The translations under genes and the position numbers were made by a program. 29,112 nucleotides of DNA from positions 1-29,112 of the IMG/VR virus record IMGVR_UViG_3300025326_001007. One strand, given 5' to 3'. This document shows positions 7,039 through 14,126 of the stretch, piece after piece (within the stretch, counting starts at the first letter, position 1; each line of letters opens with the position of its first letter). Below the pieces are notes generated by a model, which was not told the DNA's origin, ran no database searches, and worked only from the letters and a program-made list of their open reading frames with translations. The stretch comes from a virus.

Positions 7039-7448
7039 CAGTCCAATGTTATTACAAGGATTCCGACGCCAATCGTAGGCGGCGTGTTGCTGGTGTCGAT
7101 GACCTTGCTGGTACAGGTGCCCCAGCAGATGATGTTGCCCGTTCCTGTGGCACTGGCGTCACAGATAGCAAAGCCAACAATCGTGCTGGTACCGGCGGTG
7201 CAGGCTGCGAACGTAATGGCGGCAGAGTTGGTCTTGCCACTTCCGGTTGCTGCTGACAGGTCGGTTGCAAGGATCTCCTTCCGGGCATATCCGGTATAGG
7301 TGGCCTCAACGATGTTGGTCCCGAGACTGGCGTCCGTGGGGATGGTGGTGCAGAGAGCCATGTAGATGTTGGCAGGCTCAGTGAACGCGCCATCGCTCCA
7401 TATATGGTCAAGGACGAGGGGTTCAGCGTAGTCAGAAAGTGAGGCCAT
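7038..7448 (-). CDS. Phage tail fibre-like protein, 'LSDYAE..LLDHI' family (136 aa)
   Basis: I set the start at the ATG at 7448 (MASLSDYAEPLVLDHIWSDG), which overlaps the upstream stop (TAATG). An earlier in-frame ATG at 7490 would add 14 residues unlike the family. The N-terminus and the pattern ANIYMALCTTIPTDASLG, YARKEI and AAITFAACTAG are typical of the small 'phage tail fiber protein' family found in many siphophages and prophages, where it is a beta-rich virion component. The length is near the usual 120-140 residues. A role in the tail or head surface is inferred from the family. The exact site in the particle is unknown. Confidence 0.7.
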   Translation of the reverse strand: MASLSDYAEPLVLDHIWSDGAFTEPANIYMALCTTIPTDASLGTNIVEATYTGYARKEILATDLSAATGSGKTNSAAITFAACTAGTSTIVGFAICDASATGTGNIICWGTCTSKVIDTSNTPPTIGVGILVITLD

Positions 7449-7906
7449 TATGCTGCCACCAGGTTTCCGTCTGAAGTAATTGGGAACCAAACCACCCGGA
7501 ACTCGATCTCTCCGCCGTTCACGAGCTGGGTTCCCGAGCTTGTCACCGCCGCCACGATGTTCTGAGAGATGTCGATGTCCTGCTGCGTTGCGGCCTGAGC
7601 GATGCCGTTTGCGGTCGGTGTTATGGACTGCCAGTGCTTATTCGTGCTGGTAAGGCCCACGGCAGAAATGGCCGCCCCATTGAACAGCGTCGTTGAGTTG
7701 ACGATGCCCAGCGAGAGGCTGGCCGTGCCGGTGCCCCCATCCACCGCCACGCTCACCTTCACTACGGAATCGATCGAGACGACGTGAACTGCACCGGTGA
7801 CGGTAAAGACGGTGCAGTTGCCGATCGCCCCAAACCCAGCAGCACCGGTAAAGGTGAAGAGCTTATAGTTGTTGCGGGTGAAACCTCCGGAAGAGATTTT
7901 CGGCAT
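7448..7906 (-). CDS. 152-aa beta-rich virion protein
   Basis: The start is the ATG at 7906 (MPKISSGGFTRNNYKLFTFT), which overlaps the stop of the upstream 100-aa gene (ATGA). A start three codons earlier is possible. The sequence is Gly/Thr/Ser/Val-rich with regular strand alternation (TVFTVTGAVHVVSIDSVVKV) and ends in IEFRVVWFPITSDGNLVAA. The composition matches phage surface or tail proteins with jelly-roll folds. No named family is recognised. Confidence 0.65.
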   Translation of the reverse strand: MPKISSGGFTRNNYKLFTFTGAAGFGAIGNCTVFTVTGAVHVVSIDSVVKVSVAVDGGTGTASLSLGIVNSTTLFNGAAISAVGLTSTNKHWQSITPTANGIAQAATQQDIDISQNIVAAVTSSGTQLVNGGEIEFRVVWFPITSDGNLVAA

Positions 7907-8208
7907 CAGTCCCACTCCTCGAGATAGTGAACCGTAGCCGTGCCCGACGCCGTGACTCCGTAGATCGCCGCGTTCGCACTGATTGTGACGCTCTCCCCCA
8001 CAAGCAACTCAAACCCCGTTGTGGTCGTTACCCGCGCCGTCCCGACGTACACGGTCACGCTCGTTGAAAGGTTCTTGATGAGAACCTCACGCCGGGCATT
8101 ACGCGCAGCCCCAATCTCCGTGACAGCCGTCGTCACCGACACCTGCCCCGTCGCAATCTGTCTCTGAAGTATGATGTCCTCTTCGTCACTCAAAGCTGGC
8201 AGTCTCAT
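7906..8208 (-). CDS. 100-aa small beta-sandwich virion protein
   Basis: After an N-terminal helix (ALSDEEDIILQRQIATG) comes a beta-sandwich pattern: REVLIKNLSTSVTVYVGTAR, TGFELLVGESVTI, AAIYGVTASGTATVHYLEEW. I recognise this layout (ligand-neutral 'N-L-x-x-x-V-x-V-Y-V-G' followed by 'L-x-x-G-x-S' and 'YG-x-x-A') from many phage head-decoration or minor structural proteins. The SD is GGAAGG, seven bases before the ATG. It is immediately followed by three further beta-rich genes in the same polycistron. Confidence 0.65.
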   Translation of the reverse strand: MRLPALSDEEDIILQRQIATGQVSVTTAVTEIGAARNARREVLIKNLSTSVTVYVGTARVTTTTGFELLVGESVTISANAAIYGVTASGTATVHYLEEWD

Positions 8209-8211
8209 GAG

Positions 8212-8265
8212 CTACCTTCCTTTTCCGTTGCCTGGCAATACCATCTTCACGAGGGAGATCTCCAT
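8212..8265 (-). CDS. Possible 17-aa micro-ORF
   Basis: An ATG at 8265 overlaps the stop of the zinc-finger gene (ATGA) and opens 17 codons (MEISLVKMVLPGNGKGR). They end in TAG just before the next gene, whose ribosome site GGAAGG forms the last codons. Translation would couple the two flanking genes. It is too short to judge by composition; it may be only a coupling leader. Confidence 0.25.
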   Translation of the reverse strand: MEISLVKMVLPGNGKGR

Positions 8266-8960
8266 CAGGAATGCTCCTTTGTCTGGTGCAACCGCAACCC
8301 CTGCGGCGAATCGAAGAATCGCGTGCAGCCCTCGGTTCGGCAGTAATGGATGACTTCGGCCGCCGGCGGGGCAATTGCACCACCTGCCATCGCCTGCATC
8401 GCTTCCAACTGCTTGCGGGTCATCTCCTCCGCGCGCGCCTTCTCCTGCTTCTCGATCTCAGCCTCGATCGTCGCGTGCTCCTGCTTGTGCTTCCGGCGCA
8501 TGTGCATCCCCGCCTGGAAGTTGTTGGGAAGGTTGTCCACGCTGCATTCCTGACCCTCAAGGCCAATCTCGTTTAGCCAGGCCCGGTCTGGATGATCCGG
8601 GTGCAACCGGCAAAGCTGGCGATGGGCGGGCACGAGCTTCGGCATGTGTGTGACGGAATCGATGACGTACTCTTTGCCGGGCAACGGGGTACGCGTGAAC
8701 ACAAGTTGTCCCCGGCTATCGCGTTCGGTCAGCTTCTTCTTTGCCCTGTCAGGCGTGACATGAGAAGTCAACCCCGTCTGCCGGTGGTAGATCGTTACCC
8801 AAACAGATGTGCTCTTGCCCTTCATGCCCCGAATCAGGCCATCTTCCTCTCCGACCAGCTCGCCGGCGTCGAAGTTGTGAGTCTCCGAATGCTGACGGCG
8901 CATTTCCGAGATCGCTACGTCCAGGTCGATCTCGTCTTCAAAGGTTGCAGGTGATGTCAT
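8265..8960 (-). CDS. Protein with C-terminal C2H2 zinc finger (231 aa)
   Basis: I start at the ATG at 8960, which overlaps the upstream stop (ATGA). The frame stays open to 9056, but that part is inside the neighbour. Residues 1-30 are acidic. Residues 45-110 form a beta-rich domain (SVWVTIYHRQTGLTSHVTP). Residues 117-158 contain C117, C139, H153 and H158 in a finger-like arrangement with an overlong first loop. Residues 160-190 form a charged helix. Residues 207-230 are a classical finger, C207-x4-C212-x12-H225-x4-H230, with the hydrophobic core F-x5-L expected of C2H2 domains. Such fingers bind DNA, RNA or protein through zinc. A virion-operon protein with this finger could bind packaged DNA or a partner protein; the role is inference. 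Confidence 0.6.
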   Translation of the reverse strand: MTSPATFEDEIDLDVAISEMRRQHSETHNFDAGELVGEEDGLIRGMKGKSTSVWVTIYHRQTGLTSHVTPDRAKKKLTERDSRGQLVFTRTPLPGKEYVIDSVTHMPKLVPAHRQLCRLHPDHPDRAWLNEIGLEGQECSVDNLPNNFQAGMHMRRKHKQEHATIEAEIEKQEKARAEEMTRKQLEAMQAMAGGAIAPPAAEVIHYCRTEGCTRFFDSPQGLRLHQTKEHS

Positions 8961-9403
8961 GTCGTTGCCTTTCTGAGGAACAAATTTCGTTGCTTTGTGA
9001 ATCCCGGCCCGAAGGTGGATGCGTTCCGCCGCTGTTTCTGGCGCTCGTGCGCCCATGCCAGCGTGTCAGGGATAAGGGTGCTGGTCCGTTGATGCTCGAA
9101 TAGCATCTCGTGAAACAGTCGAGATCCGTTTCTCATGTCCTCTGCCTGGTCGATGAGCGCTTGCACCTCGTCTTGAAACAGGCTGAAGATGCGTAGCTCC
9201 GAGGAGTCCGGGAAATCGGATGCGGGCCCAAGATCGCGCACCCACTCCGCGATCTCGTCGTCGCGGAGCACGTAGATGAACTGCCAGCGGCGGAGGGACT
9301 TGTAATCACGGGTGAGGTGATTCGTCTCACGCAACTCCCACGCCTTTTCCCAGGGCTGCACGAACGTTGTCTGCGGGACCTTTTCCTCAGTTCGCGGCTT
9401 CAT
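8957..9403 (-). CDS. 148-aa hypothetical protein
   Basis: The ATG at 9403 overlaps the upstream stop (ATGA) and the end overlaps the zinc-finger gene. The protein is helical and charged, with Trp-rich positions near residues 18-45 (PWEKAWELRETNHLTRDYKS then LRRWQFIYVL) and an acidic middle (FSLFQDEVQALIDQAEDMRN). The tail is basic (RQKQRRNAS). No domain is recognised. Two successive overlapping helical genes between beta-rich virion genes resemble the position of tail-assembly chaperones, but no slippery sequence or shared N-terminus is visible to support that. Confidence 0.6.
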   Translation of the reverse strand: MKPRTEEKVPQTTFVQPWEKAWELRETNHLTRDYKSLRRWQFIYVLRDDEIAEWVRDLGPASDFPDSSELRIFSLFQDEVQALIDQAEDMRNGSRLFHEMLFEHQRTSTLIPDTLAWAHERQKQRRNASTFGPGFTKQRNLFLRKATT

Positions 9404-9897
9404 GCTGGCTCCTTCAATGCCGCTATCTCCTGAGCCAGGCCATTGATCATGTCGAACAGCACGCCGATCACATCTACTGTCTCTTCAGCCGGTTCCTGTG
9501 GCCGGGGAATCCCTCGCGGTCGTTCACCATCCCGGAACCGATATTCCTCGCGTACGTCAATCACTGAGCGGCCTGTCCTGCGAGCAATCTGTCGGTACCA
9601 GAGTGCAGGGGGCATGTCGAACTCACCGTTCCACTCCGCCGGCTCCGTCACCCACTCGCCCGTATTGTAATTGTGGTAAGCCGGAGTAACTCGCACGAGT
9701 CCGGGAAACAGCTTGTACATCTCCTTCCAGATGCAGCACATCCGCACCTCCAGCGTTTCCGCGAGGTAGGGATTTGTCCACATTCCAATCCGCTGATAGA
9801 CGCAGTCGCAGAGATCGTCGTCCACCTCCCAGAATGTTTCAGGAAGTAAGGCCGCCATGATGTCGGCGGTCGCCCTCTCGGAAAGCGCAGCGGTCAC
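9400..9897 (-). CDS. 165-aa hypothetical protein, GTG start
   Basis: The frame opens with GTG at 9897, preceded by GGAG about eight bases upstream. An ATG 13 codons in (9858) is an alternative start but has no better ribosome site. The protein has two Cys pairs in a helical region (LCDCVYQRI and MCCIWKEMYKLFPGL), Trp/Tyr-rich loops, and ends with a helix (VDVIGVLFDMINGLAQEIAA). Proteins with the order Trp-Asp/Glu..., Pro-x-x-L-W-Y-R, and R-F-R-D-G-E are unknown to me. It lies between the tandem 131-aa pair and a coupled 148-aa gene. Confidence 0.6.
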   Translation of the reverse strand: MTAALSERATADIMAALLPETFWEVDDDLCDCVYQRIGMWTNPYLAETLEVRMCCIWKEMYKLFPGLVRVTPAYHNYNTGEWVTEPAEWNGEFDMPPALWYRQIARRTGRSVIDVREEYRFRDGERPRGIPRPQEPAEETVDVIGVLFDMINGLAQEIAALKEPA

Positions 9898-9908
9898 TTG
9901 CTTATCTC

Positions 9909-10304
9909 CTACGCCTGGATATTGGACACGGTAGAGCCCGCGATGATCTTGCGCATCACGGTAGCCGACGAGAACACCGCTCCCGACGTGGCGATGGCCC
10001 CCGCCGGAGCTGTCCCTTCCTTCATTACTGCCGCACTCGTCGGCTCAGTTGTCAGGAACGCTGATACGACGCCAAGCCGAAGGTTCCCCGCAGTGATCCG
10101 CTCGTCGCCTGCGGTGTTCACGTTGTTTCCAGTGGTCGTGGTCGCCCCGGTCCCCGCCGTAATTGTTGTAGCTGCGTTCAGGAGCAGCGCGCTATAAAGC
10201 CCGTCCGCGTTGATATGCCCCACTCTCGTCCCGCGATAGTAGAAATCGAGCCGGGAGTTGGAAGGGTCCCAACGCCAGCCATTGTGAATCGAGGAAACTG
10301 CCAT
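9909..10304 (-). CDS. Virion surface protein, tandem copy 2 (131 aa)
   Basis: This protein is the same length as the next gene upstream and roughly three-quarters identical to it by eye. Shared blocks are RLDFYYRGTRVGHIN, LLNA.TTITAGTG, RLGVVSAF.TTEPTSA and IATSGA. The N-terminal WRWD..NSRLDFYYRGTRVG pattern is known to me from head-fibre or head-surface proteins of environmental phages. The rest is a Thr/Ala/Gly-rich beta repeat region. The ribosome site GGAG sits at the end of copy 1, one base before which the TAA ends. The pair probably arose by gene duplication, and the two may form hetero-oligomers. Confidence 0.65.
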   Translation of the reverse strand: MAVSSIHNGWRWDPSNSRLDFYYRGTRVGHINADGLYSALLLNAATTITAGTGATTTTGNNVNTAGDERITAGNLRLGVVSAFLTTEPTSAAVMKEGTAPAGAIATSGAVFSSATVMRKIIAGSTVSNIQA

Positions 10305-10305
10305 C

Positions 10306-10701
10306 TTACGTCTCCACGTTCGACGCGGTCCCGGCAGCGATGATCTTCATCACATTGGTCCCGTCTGTATAGAGCGCCCCCGACGTGGCAATCGCACCCT
10401 CCGGCGCCGTCCCTGCCTTGAAGACAATCGCACTCGTTGGCTCAGTTGTCGCGAACGCTGATACCACACCCAGGCGGACATTCCCGGCCGTGACACGCAC
10501 GTCGCCGGCCGTGTTCGTGGTATTTCCGGTCGTGACGGTTAGCCCCGTGCCAGCGGTGATTGTCGTCGTCGCATTGAGCAGCGCTGCTGTGTAGAGCCCG
10601 GCTGTATTGATGTGGCCGACTCGCGTTCCACGGTAGTAGAAGTCGAGACGCGAATTGGCCCGATCCCAGCGCCAACTGTTATGAATCGCGGAGACTGCCA
10701 T
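10306..10701 (-). CDS. Virion surface protein, tandem copy 1 (131 aa)
   Basis: I place the start at the ATG at 10701 (MAVSAIHNSWRWDRANSRLD), which gives exactly the length of its paralogue downstream. The frame is open for another 58 codons upstream, but that stretch is Arg/Ser/Pro-rich, lies over a hairpin and enters the previous gene. A strong ribosome site (GGAGGAAC) precedes the ATG. Differences from copy 2 cluster in the last 40 residues and around residues 33-65, as expected for a pair that keeps a shared core but diverges on the surface. Confidence 0.7.
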   Translation of the reverse strand: MAVSAIHNSWRWDRANSRLDFYYRGTRVGHINTAGLYTAALLNATTTITAGTGLTVTTGNTTNTAGDVRVTAGNVRLGVVSAFATTEPTSAIVFKAGTAPEGAIATSGALYTDGTNVMKIIAAGTASNVET

Positions 10702-10712
10702 ATCGTTCCTCC

Positions 10713-10758
10713 ACCTGCAAAGGCAGGACTTGATGGAGGGGGCTGACTGGCAGCCCCC
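10713..10758 (-). other. Two adjacent hairpins between virion genes
   Basis: The 64-base gap between the 220-aa gene and the tandem pair holds an 8-bp perfect stem, GGGGGCTG/CAGCCCCC (10738-10745 with 10751-10758, five-base loop), and a weaker CCTGC/GCAGG stem (10713-10726). No T-run follows on the minus strand, so this is more likely a processing, stability or partial-termination element than a full terminator. It would set a different mRNA level for the abundant surface proteins downstream. Confidence 0.5.
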
Positions 10759-10765
10759 GAATTCG

Positions 10766-11428
10766 TTACTCGGCCGAAATGTCGGCCCAGAACCACGACG
10801 CCCCGCAATGGAACGCCGAGGCAGTGTTAACCGATGCCGTGACGGTGACGTGCAACGCCATCGTCGGCGGGACAATCAGTCTGCCGTCCACCTGGCCGAT
10901 ACAGGCACCGCCCGGCGTCGCCGCCGCAAGCCCGAAGTTCATCGTGCTTCCGGGGAAGGGCCGCCAGCCGTTGGCAACAACCGTCTGGTCGACGGCCGTC
11001 CGCGCCGGGCTCCCGGTTGCACTTGTAATCGAGGCGCGACCGTTCGCGCTGTACATCACGAGTGCGGTGTTCGCTGAGTACACAGGCGTTCCCACCTGCG
11101 CCCAGGGCGTGTGCGACCACACAACCGCTGTTCCGAGGAGCTGCCAGCTCCAGATGGTGTCGATGACCATGCACCGGGTGGCATGGTTGTTGTCGATCTC
11201 CAGCTTCGCAAGTGTCGTGGGCAACGCCACCACACCGGCAAAAGCGGTAGCCGTCGAGACTGACCAGCCTTCGCCGACGCGGGTCAGCTCCGCATACGGA
11301 GGCAACCCCTGAGCAACAAACAGCTCGTTGAGTTCGTTGCTCTCGATGCGAAATTCCTTGCCCTTGGACGCTCCACCACGGCGAACGCCGCGCTGGACAG
11401 TGTCGATCAATTCAAATGTTGCTGGCAT
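10766..11428 (-). CDS. Virion structural protein (220 aa)
   Basis: The ATG at 11428 overlaps the stop of the 264-aa gene (ATGA). Residues 1-45 are polar and helical (DTVQRGVRRGGASKGKEFRI, then NELNELFVAQGLPPYAELTR). The rest is beta-rich with many Trp/Val/Thr strands (WSWQLLGTAVVWSHTPWAQV, and GGACIGQVDGRLIVPPTMAL) and ends in ASWFWADISAE. This N-terminal turn followed by a sandwich resembles small phage capsid decoration or vertex proteins, which often lie within a few genes of the capsid gene. I do not recognise the exact family. Confidence 0.65.
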   Translation of the reverse strand: MPATFELIDTVQRGVRRGGASKGKEFRIESNELNELFVAQGLPPYAELTRVGEGWSVSTATAFAGVVALPTTLAKLEIDNNHATRCMVIDTIWSWQLLGTAVVWSHTPWAQVGTPVYSANTALVMYSANGRASITSATGSPARTAVDQTVVANGWRPFPGSTMNFGLAAATPGGACIGQVDGRLIVPPTMALHVTVTASVNTASAFHCGASWFWADISAE

Positions 11429-12222
11429 CAGAACGTCTCGTCTCTGCCGCCCTCGGCGCCAAAGTAATCCACTTCCCAGGTCGGGTCCGTCGTTGACGGG
11501 TCAACGAGAATCACAACCGGGTGATAGAGTGCCGCGGTGTCAAGGTTGCCGGCGGCGAGGGTCGCCACCAGCTTCGGCCCGGTGTTCTGCGGCGTCGTGG
11601 AAATGTCGCCGTAGTAGACGCGTCCCGCACCATCGGGATCAATCTCGACCCGGATATACATAAACGAGTCGGCCACCGGGACAGCGTTGGCCCGAATACC
11701 AAGCGTGCCCAGGGTCGTGACCGAACCGGTTGACGTGGTAACTGCGGCCGTCGTCAGCTCCGTGCCGTCGAGCGACGCATGGACGCGCCAATCGTCGGTC
11801 GTGGCAGTGGTGTCGTAGTAGATGCCAAAGACATTGCCGCCGTCGTTGCTGGTAAGCGTCCCGCCCGAAAGCGTAAACGGATTCACGATCTCGGCCAGGT
11901 TGACAGTCTCCTGCCAGCCAACGAACGCGCCCCAGGTTGTCAGGACGCTCAACTTGAACCGAACCTCCATCGAGATCATCCCGTTCAGGGAGGGGCACAT
12001 AGGCATCGACGCCAGGCCGATGCCGTCAGCAGCTCCCGCCGCTCCCGAGAATGCCGCGATGCCGTTCGGTTCGTCCACCGTCGCCGACATCGCCACGTCG
12101 CCGCTGATGGCGATCAGGCGAATGTCATTGAAGCGGTACTGCGTCGCGTCCGACAGCGTCTGCACGATGGTAGACTGGAAGTCTTCGAAGAAGCCAATGT
12201 TTCCGTGACCAGTGCCTCGCAT
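11428..12222 (-). CDS. Lectin-fold-like virion protein (264 aa)
   Basis: An AAGGAGC ribosome site precedes the ATG at 12222. After an N-terminal segment (GHGNIGFFEDF) the sequence follows a concanavalin-like strand order: ISMEVRFKLSVLTTWGAFVG, FGIYYDTTATTDDWRVHASL, FMYIRVEIDPDGAGRVYYGD, and ALYHPVVILVDP. Pairs such as M-E-V-R-F, F-G-I-Y-Y-D and Y-I-R-V-E-I-D-x-D-G-x-x-x-Y-Y match the laminin-G or ConA-type domains of phage surface proteins. It is the first gene after the major capsid protein, which suggests a capsid-associated protein. Ligand and site are not known. Confidence 0.65.
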   Translation of the reverse strand: MRGTGHGNIGFFEDFQSTIVQTLSDATQYRFNDIRLIAISGDVAMSATVDEPNGIAAFSGAAGAADGIGLASMPMCPSLNGMISMEVRFKLSVLTTWGAFVGWQETVNLAEIVNPFTLSGGTLTSNDGGNVFGIYYDTTATTDDWRVHASLDGTELTTAAVTTSTGSVTTLGTLGIRANAVPVADSFMYIRVEIDPDGAGRVYYGDISTTPQNTGPKLVATLAAGNLDTAALYHPVVILVDPSTTDPTWEVDYFGAEGGRDETF

Positions 12223-12237
12223 GTTCTGGCTCCTTTC

Positions 12238-13110
12238 TTACGTCGTCGGCGCGGTGGTATTCGAGTACACTTCGTAGAGCCAGTTTCCTGGACTACGTTC
12301 CCCGAACACCCACTCGTCGTAGTGAAAAACGTCGGTCGCGCCGCCGCCCTTTTCAGGGAGGAACTTTTCATAGTTCCATGGCGAACGCCCTTGAACGAAC
12401 ACGGCCGCTTCCCGTGAGTGAACGCCGCCCTTCGAGTCCGTGGACCCATCGATGGCGATGTTCCCGTCTTCAAAGAGATTTGTGCCAGCAACTCCGCCCA
12501 TGAAGCCCTTGCGGAAAATCTCTTCGGTCATGCCGTTCGGGATCGTGTACGTGCCGATACCGGCCAGTACCTCATCCCAGATATCTCTCACCTGGAAGGG
12601 GTGCAGGACGGTGAACAGATCTCCGGTAGAGGGCTCGGTTGTGTTGCCCTTGATCCGTGACGCAGCCGCCCCGATGACGCCAGACACAAGCGTGGTGCCA
12701 GTGCCCGAAAGCGAAGTTGTGGCACCGTCGAGCCATGACAGATACGACTCATCCTTGAGCCGCGTGATCGCGTTCTGTGAAAGCACGCCCATCTTGGCCG
12801 CCACCTTCTTGTCGATGCGGATCTTGGCGCGGTTGGTGATCCGCGTCTGAATTCCGCCGACAACAGGAGTGAGTTGCAAGAGCGTGTCGGACAGTTGCTG
12901 GGGGTTATTGAGATCCTGATCCTCACCGATATTGTTCATGCCAGTGAGTTGGGCCAGGGAAATCTCGTCCCAGGTCGTGCCGGTGCCTTCCGGAAGTTTC
13001 TGGTGATCGGTTGCCCGCATAAACACTCCGTCGTGTTCGCGGACAATCCGAGCCGCATCAATCATCGTGGGAAGGCTATCGGCAAGGGACCCGGTTGTGG
13101 TCGTTGGCAT
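12238..13110 (-). CDS. Major capsid protein (290 aa)
   Basis: It follows the scaffold-like gene, with a GGAGACCCCC ribosome region before the ATG at 13110. The sequence has HK97-type features. There is an N-terminal polar arm (SLADSLPTMIDAARIVREHD), then a long helix region (RAKIRIDKKVAAKMGVLSQN). A beta-hairpin or P-domain-like middle follows (GDLFTVLHPFQVRDIWDEVL), and the A-domain part ends with EKFLPEKGGGATDVFHYDEW. It would build the icosahedral shell around the DNA. The assignment rests on order (portal, scaffold, capsid) and on overall resemblance to MCPs of environmental phages. I see no protease domain nearby, so maturation by cleavage is not indicated. Confidence 0.75.
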   Translation of the reverse strand: MPTTTTGSLADSLPTMIDAARIVREHDGVFMRATDHQKLPEGTGTTWDEISLAQLTGMNNIGEDQDLNNPQQLSDTLLQLTPVVGGIQTRITNRAKIRIDKKVAAKMGVLSQNAITRLKDESYLSWLDGATTSLSGTGTTLVSGVIGAAASRIKGNTTEPSTGDLFTVLHPFQVRDIWDEVLAGIGTYTIPNGMTEEIFRKGFMGGVAGTNLFEDGNIAIDGSTDSKGGVHSREAAVFVQGRSPWNYEKFLPEKGGGATDVFHYDEWVFGERSPGNWLYEVYSNTTAPTT

Positions 13111-13119
13111 GGGGGTCTC

Positions 13120-13980
13120 CTACATTTGGTAGCCGGTCTCCGCGAAGAGCGCCTTCTTACGGGCCTCGATCGAGGAGTTAGGGTCGTCAAGGATCTGGCG
13201 AGCCGTCCGCGAGCCCATGGGTGTCTCGCCCCCGCCCGTGGGCGAGGGCTCGACCTTGCGCCGCTCTTCGGCCGCCTTGATCTGCCGCTCTTTGTCTTTC
13301 TCCGCAGACTCGGCTTCGATCTCGGCCCGCAGCTCCTCCCGGAGCGACTCTTTCAGTCCCGCGCGCACACCGTCGGCCAAAGCCTGGAAATAGCCGGCCG
13401 GGTTGCGCGTCGCAACCTTGCGCGCCCGCGTGATCGCCATCGTTTCCTTCGCGGGGATCGTGATGCCGTCACGCGTGAGCTGGCTGAGAAGCCCCTCCGA
13501 CGCGAGGTCCGTGTGGACCGCGACAAGGGATGAGGAAAGGGTGTTCGAGAGTTGAGCCCACCAGCCGGCAAGCGCCTGCCGATCGATCTTCTCGCCCTTC
13601 TCCGTCTGCTCCACGAGCCAGACACTGAGCCTGTCGAAGCTGTCGTAGGCGCCGCGAGCGAGATTCTGTTGAGCTGCGGAAAGCTCGGTCGCGTATTGCT
13701 GCGACTCAAGCTGCTCCTGTGCCTCGGAAATCTCTTTCTTGCGAGCCTCTTCGTTCTTGCGGCGCTCGGACTCACGGACGCGGGCTTCGATGTCCTTGGA
13801 TCGCTTTTGGAGTTCGGCGTCGATCTCTTCGGGGGTCTTGCCCTCCCATGGGGAAGGGGGCTTCGCTTCCGTTTCTGGCGGGGTCGTGACTACGTCCTGA
13901 GTTTCCGTTTCCGGTCCTTCTATTGGAAGGAGCGGTGGCGGCTCAGGGGGAGCCTCGACAACGGCAGTGCCTTCAGCCAT
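13120..13980 (-). CDS. Scaffold-like protein (286 aa)
   Basis: A GGGAGGA ribosome site before the ATG at 13980 sets the start; an in-frame ATG eight codons earlier is less well placed. The protein has a Pro/Glu/Thr-rich acidic N-terminus (residues 1-60), and a long charged helix or coiled coil (KTPEEIDAELQKRSKDIEAR and onward to about residue 110). A helical core follows, then a second highly charged helix (LKESLREELRAEIEAESAEK) and a short C-terminal helix that would bind the capsid protein (EARKKALFAETGYQM). This is the typical build of phage scaffolds, which guide procapsid assembly and then leave. It lies directly before the capsid gene. Confidence 0.7.
   Translation of the reverse strand: MAEGTAVVEAPPEPPPLLPIEGPETETQDVVTTPPETEAKPPSPWEGKTPEEIDAELQKRSKDIEARVRESERRKNEEARKKEISEAQEQLESQQYATELSAAQQNLARGAYDSFDRLSVWLVEQTEKGEKIDRQALAGWWAQLSNTLSSSLVAVHTDLASEGLLSQLTRDGITIPAKETMAITRARKVATRNPAGYFQALADGVRAGLKESLREELRAEIEAESAEKDKERQIKAAEERRKVEPSPTGGGETPMGSRTARQILDDPNSSIEARKKALFAETGYQM
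13915..13931. repeat. Dispersed hairpin repeat, copy in scaffold gene
   Basis: TCCTTC and GAAGGA flank a five-base loop within the Pro-rich N-terminal coding part of the scaffold gene. On the minus strand the context reads CCGCTCCTTCCAATAGAAGG, which closely matches the tandem copies at 25250-25312. Confidence 0.6.
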
Positions 13981-14010
13981 GTGACCTGTCCTCCCGGCAC
14001 GCAAGGCAAC

Positions 14011-14045
14011 AAAAAAGGCCGGCCCTTCCGGAGAAGGATCGGCCT
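14011..14045 (-). terminator. Rho-independent terminator before scaffold gene
   Basis: On the minus strand AGGCCG (14045-14040) pairs with CGGCCT (14021-14016), with a second inner stem CCTTC/GAAGG (the hairpin repeat, 14023-14038), followed by six T residues (14016-14011). It ends the transcript of the 85-aa gene and its upstream operon, or attenuates it, before scaffold and capsid. On the plus strand no T-run follows, so it is one-directional. Confidence 0.75.
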
Positions 14046-14061
14046 ACGTTGAGGCACTCGC

Positions 14062-14096
14062 GTGCGTTACTACGCGGGCTCTACCCGCTTACGCAC
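14062..14096 (-). other. Nested hairpin in scaffold leader
   Basis: Two nested inverted repeats share one centre: outer GTGCGT/ACGCAC (14062-14067 with 14091-14096) and inner GCGGG/CCCGC (14074-14078 with 14084-14088). It lies between the candidate promoter and the terminator, so the leader RNA would carry two successive stem-loops, as in attenuators or stable small RNAs. Confidence 0.5.
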
Positions 14097-14097
14097 A

Positions 14098-14126
14098 GTT
14101 TCGATGGGGATTGGCAAGTCTGTCAA
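14098..14126 (-). promoter_or_regulatory. Candidate sigma70-like promoter before scaffold and capsid
   Basis: TTGACA (14126-14121), 17 bases, then CGAAAC (14103-14098) on the minus strand. The -35 is perfect but overlaps the TGA of the 85-aa gene, and the -10 is weak. The same TTGACA-N17-CGAAA arrangement lies before terS. Predicted start near 14090, at the edge of the nested hairpin. Confidence 0.35.

Noticed and set aside
8961-9056. Upstream extension of the zinc-finger gene
   Set aside because: It lies inside the coupled 148-aa gene; the ATGA overlap at 8960 matches the spacing of the neighbouring genes.
14062-14096. Nested hairpin as a tRNA
   Set aside because: Too short, with no acceptor stem, T-arm signature or anticodon-loop layout.
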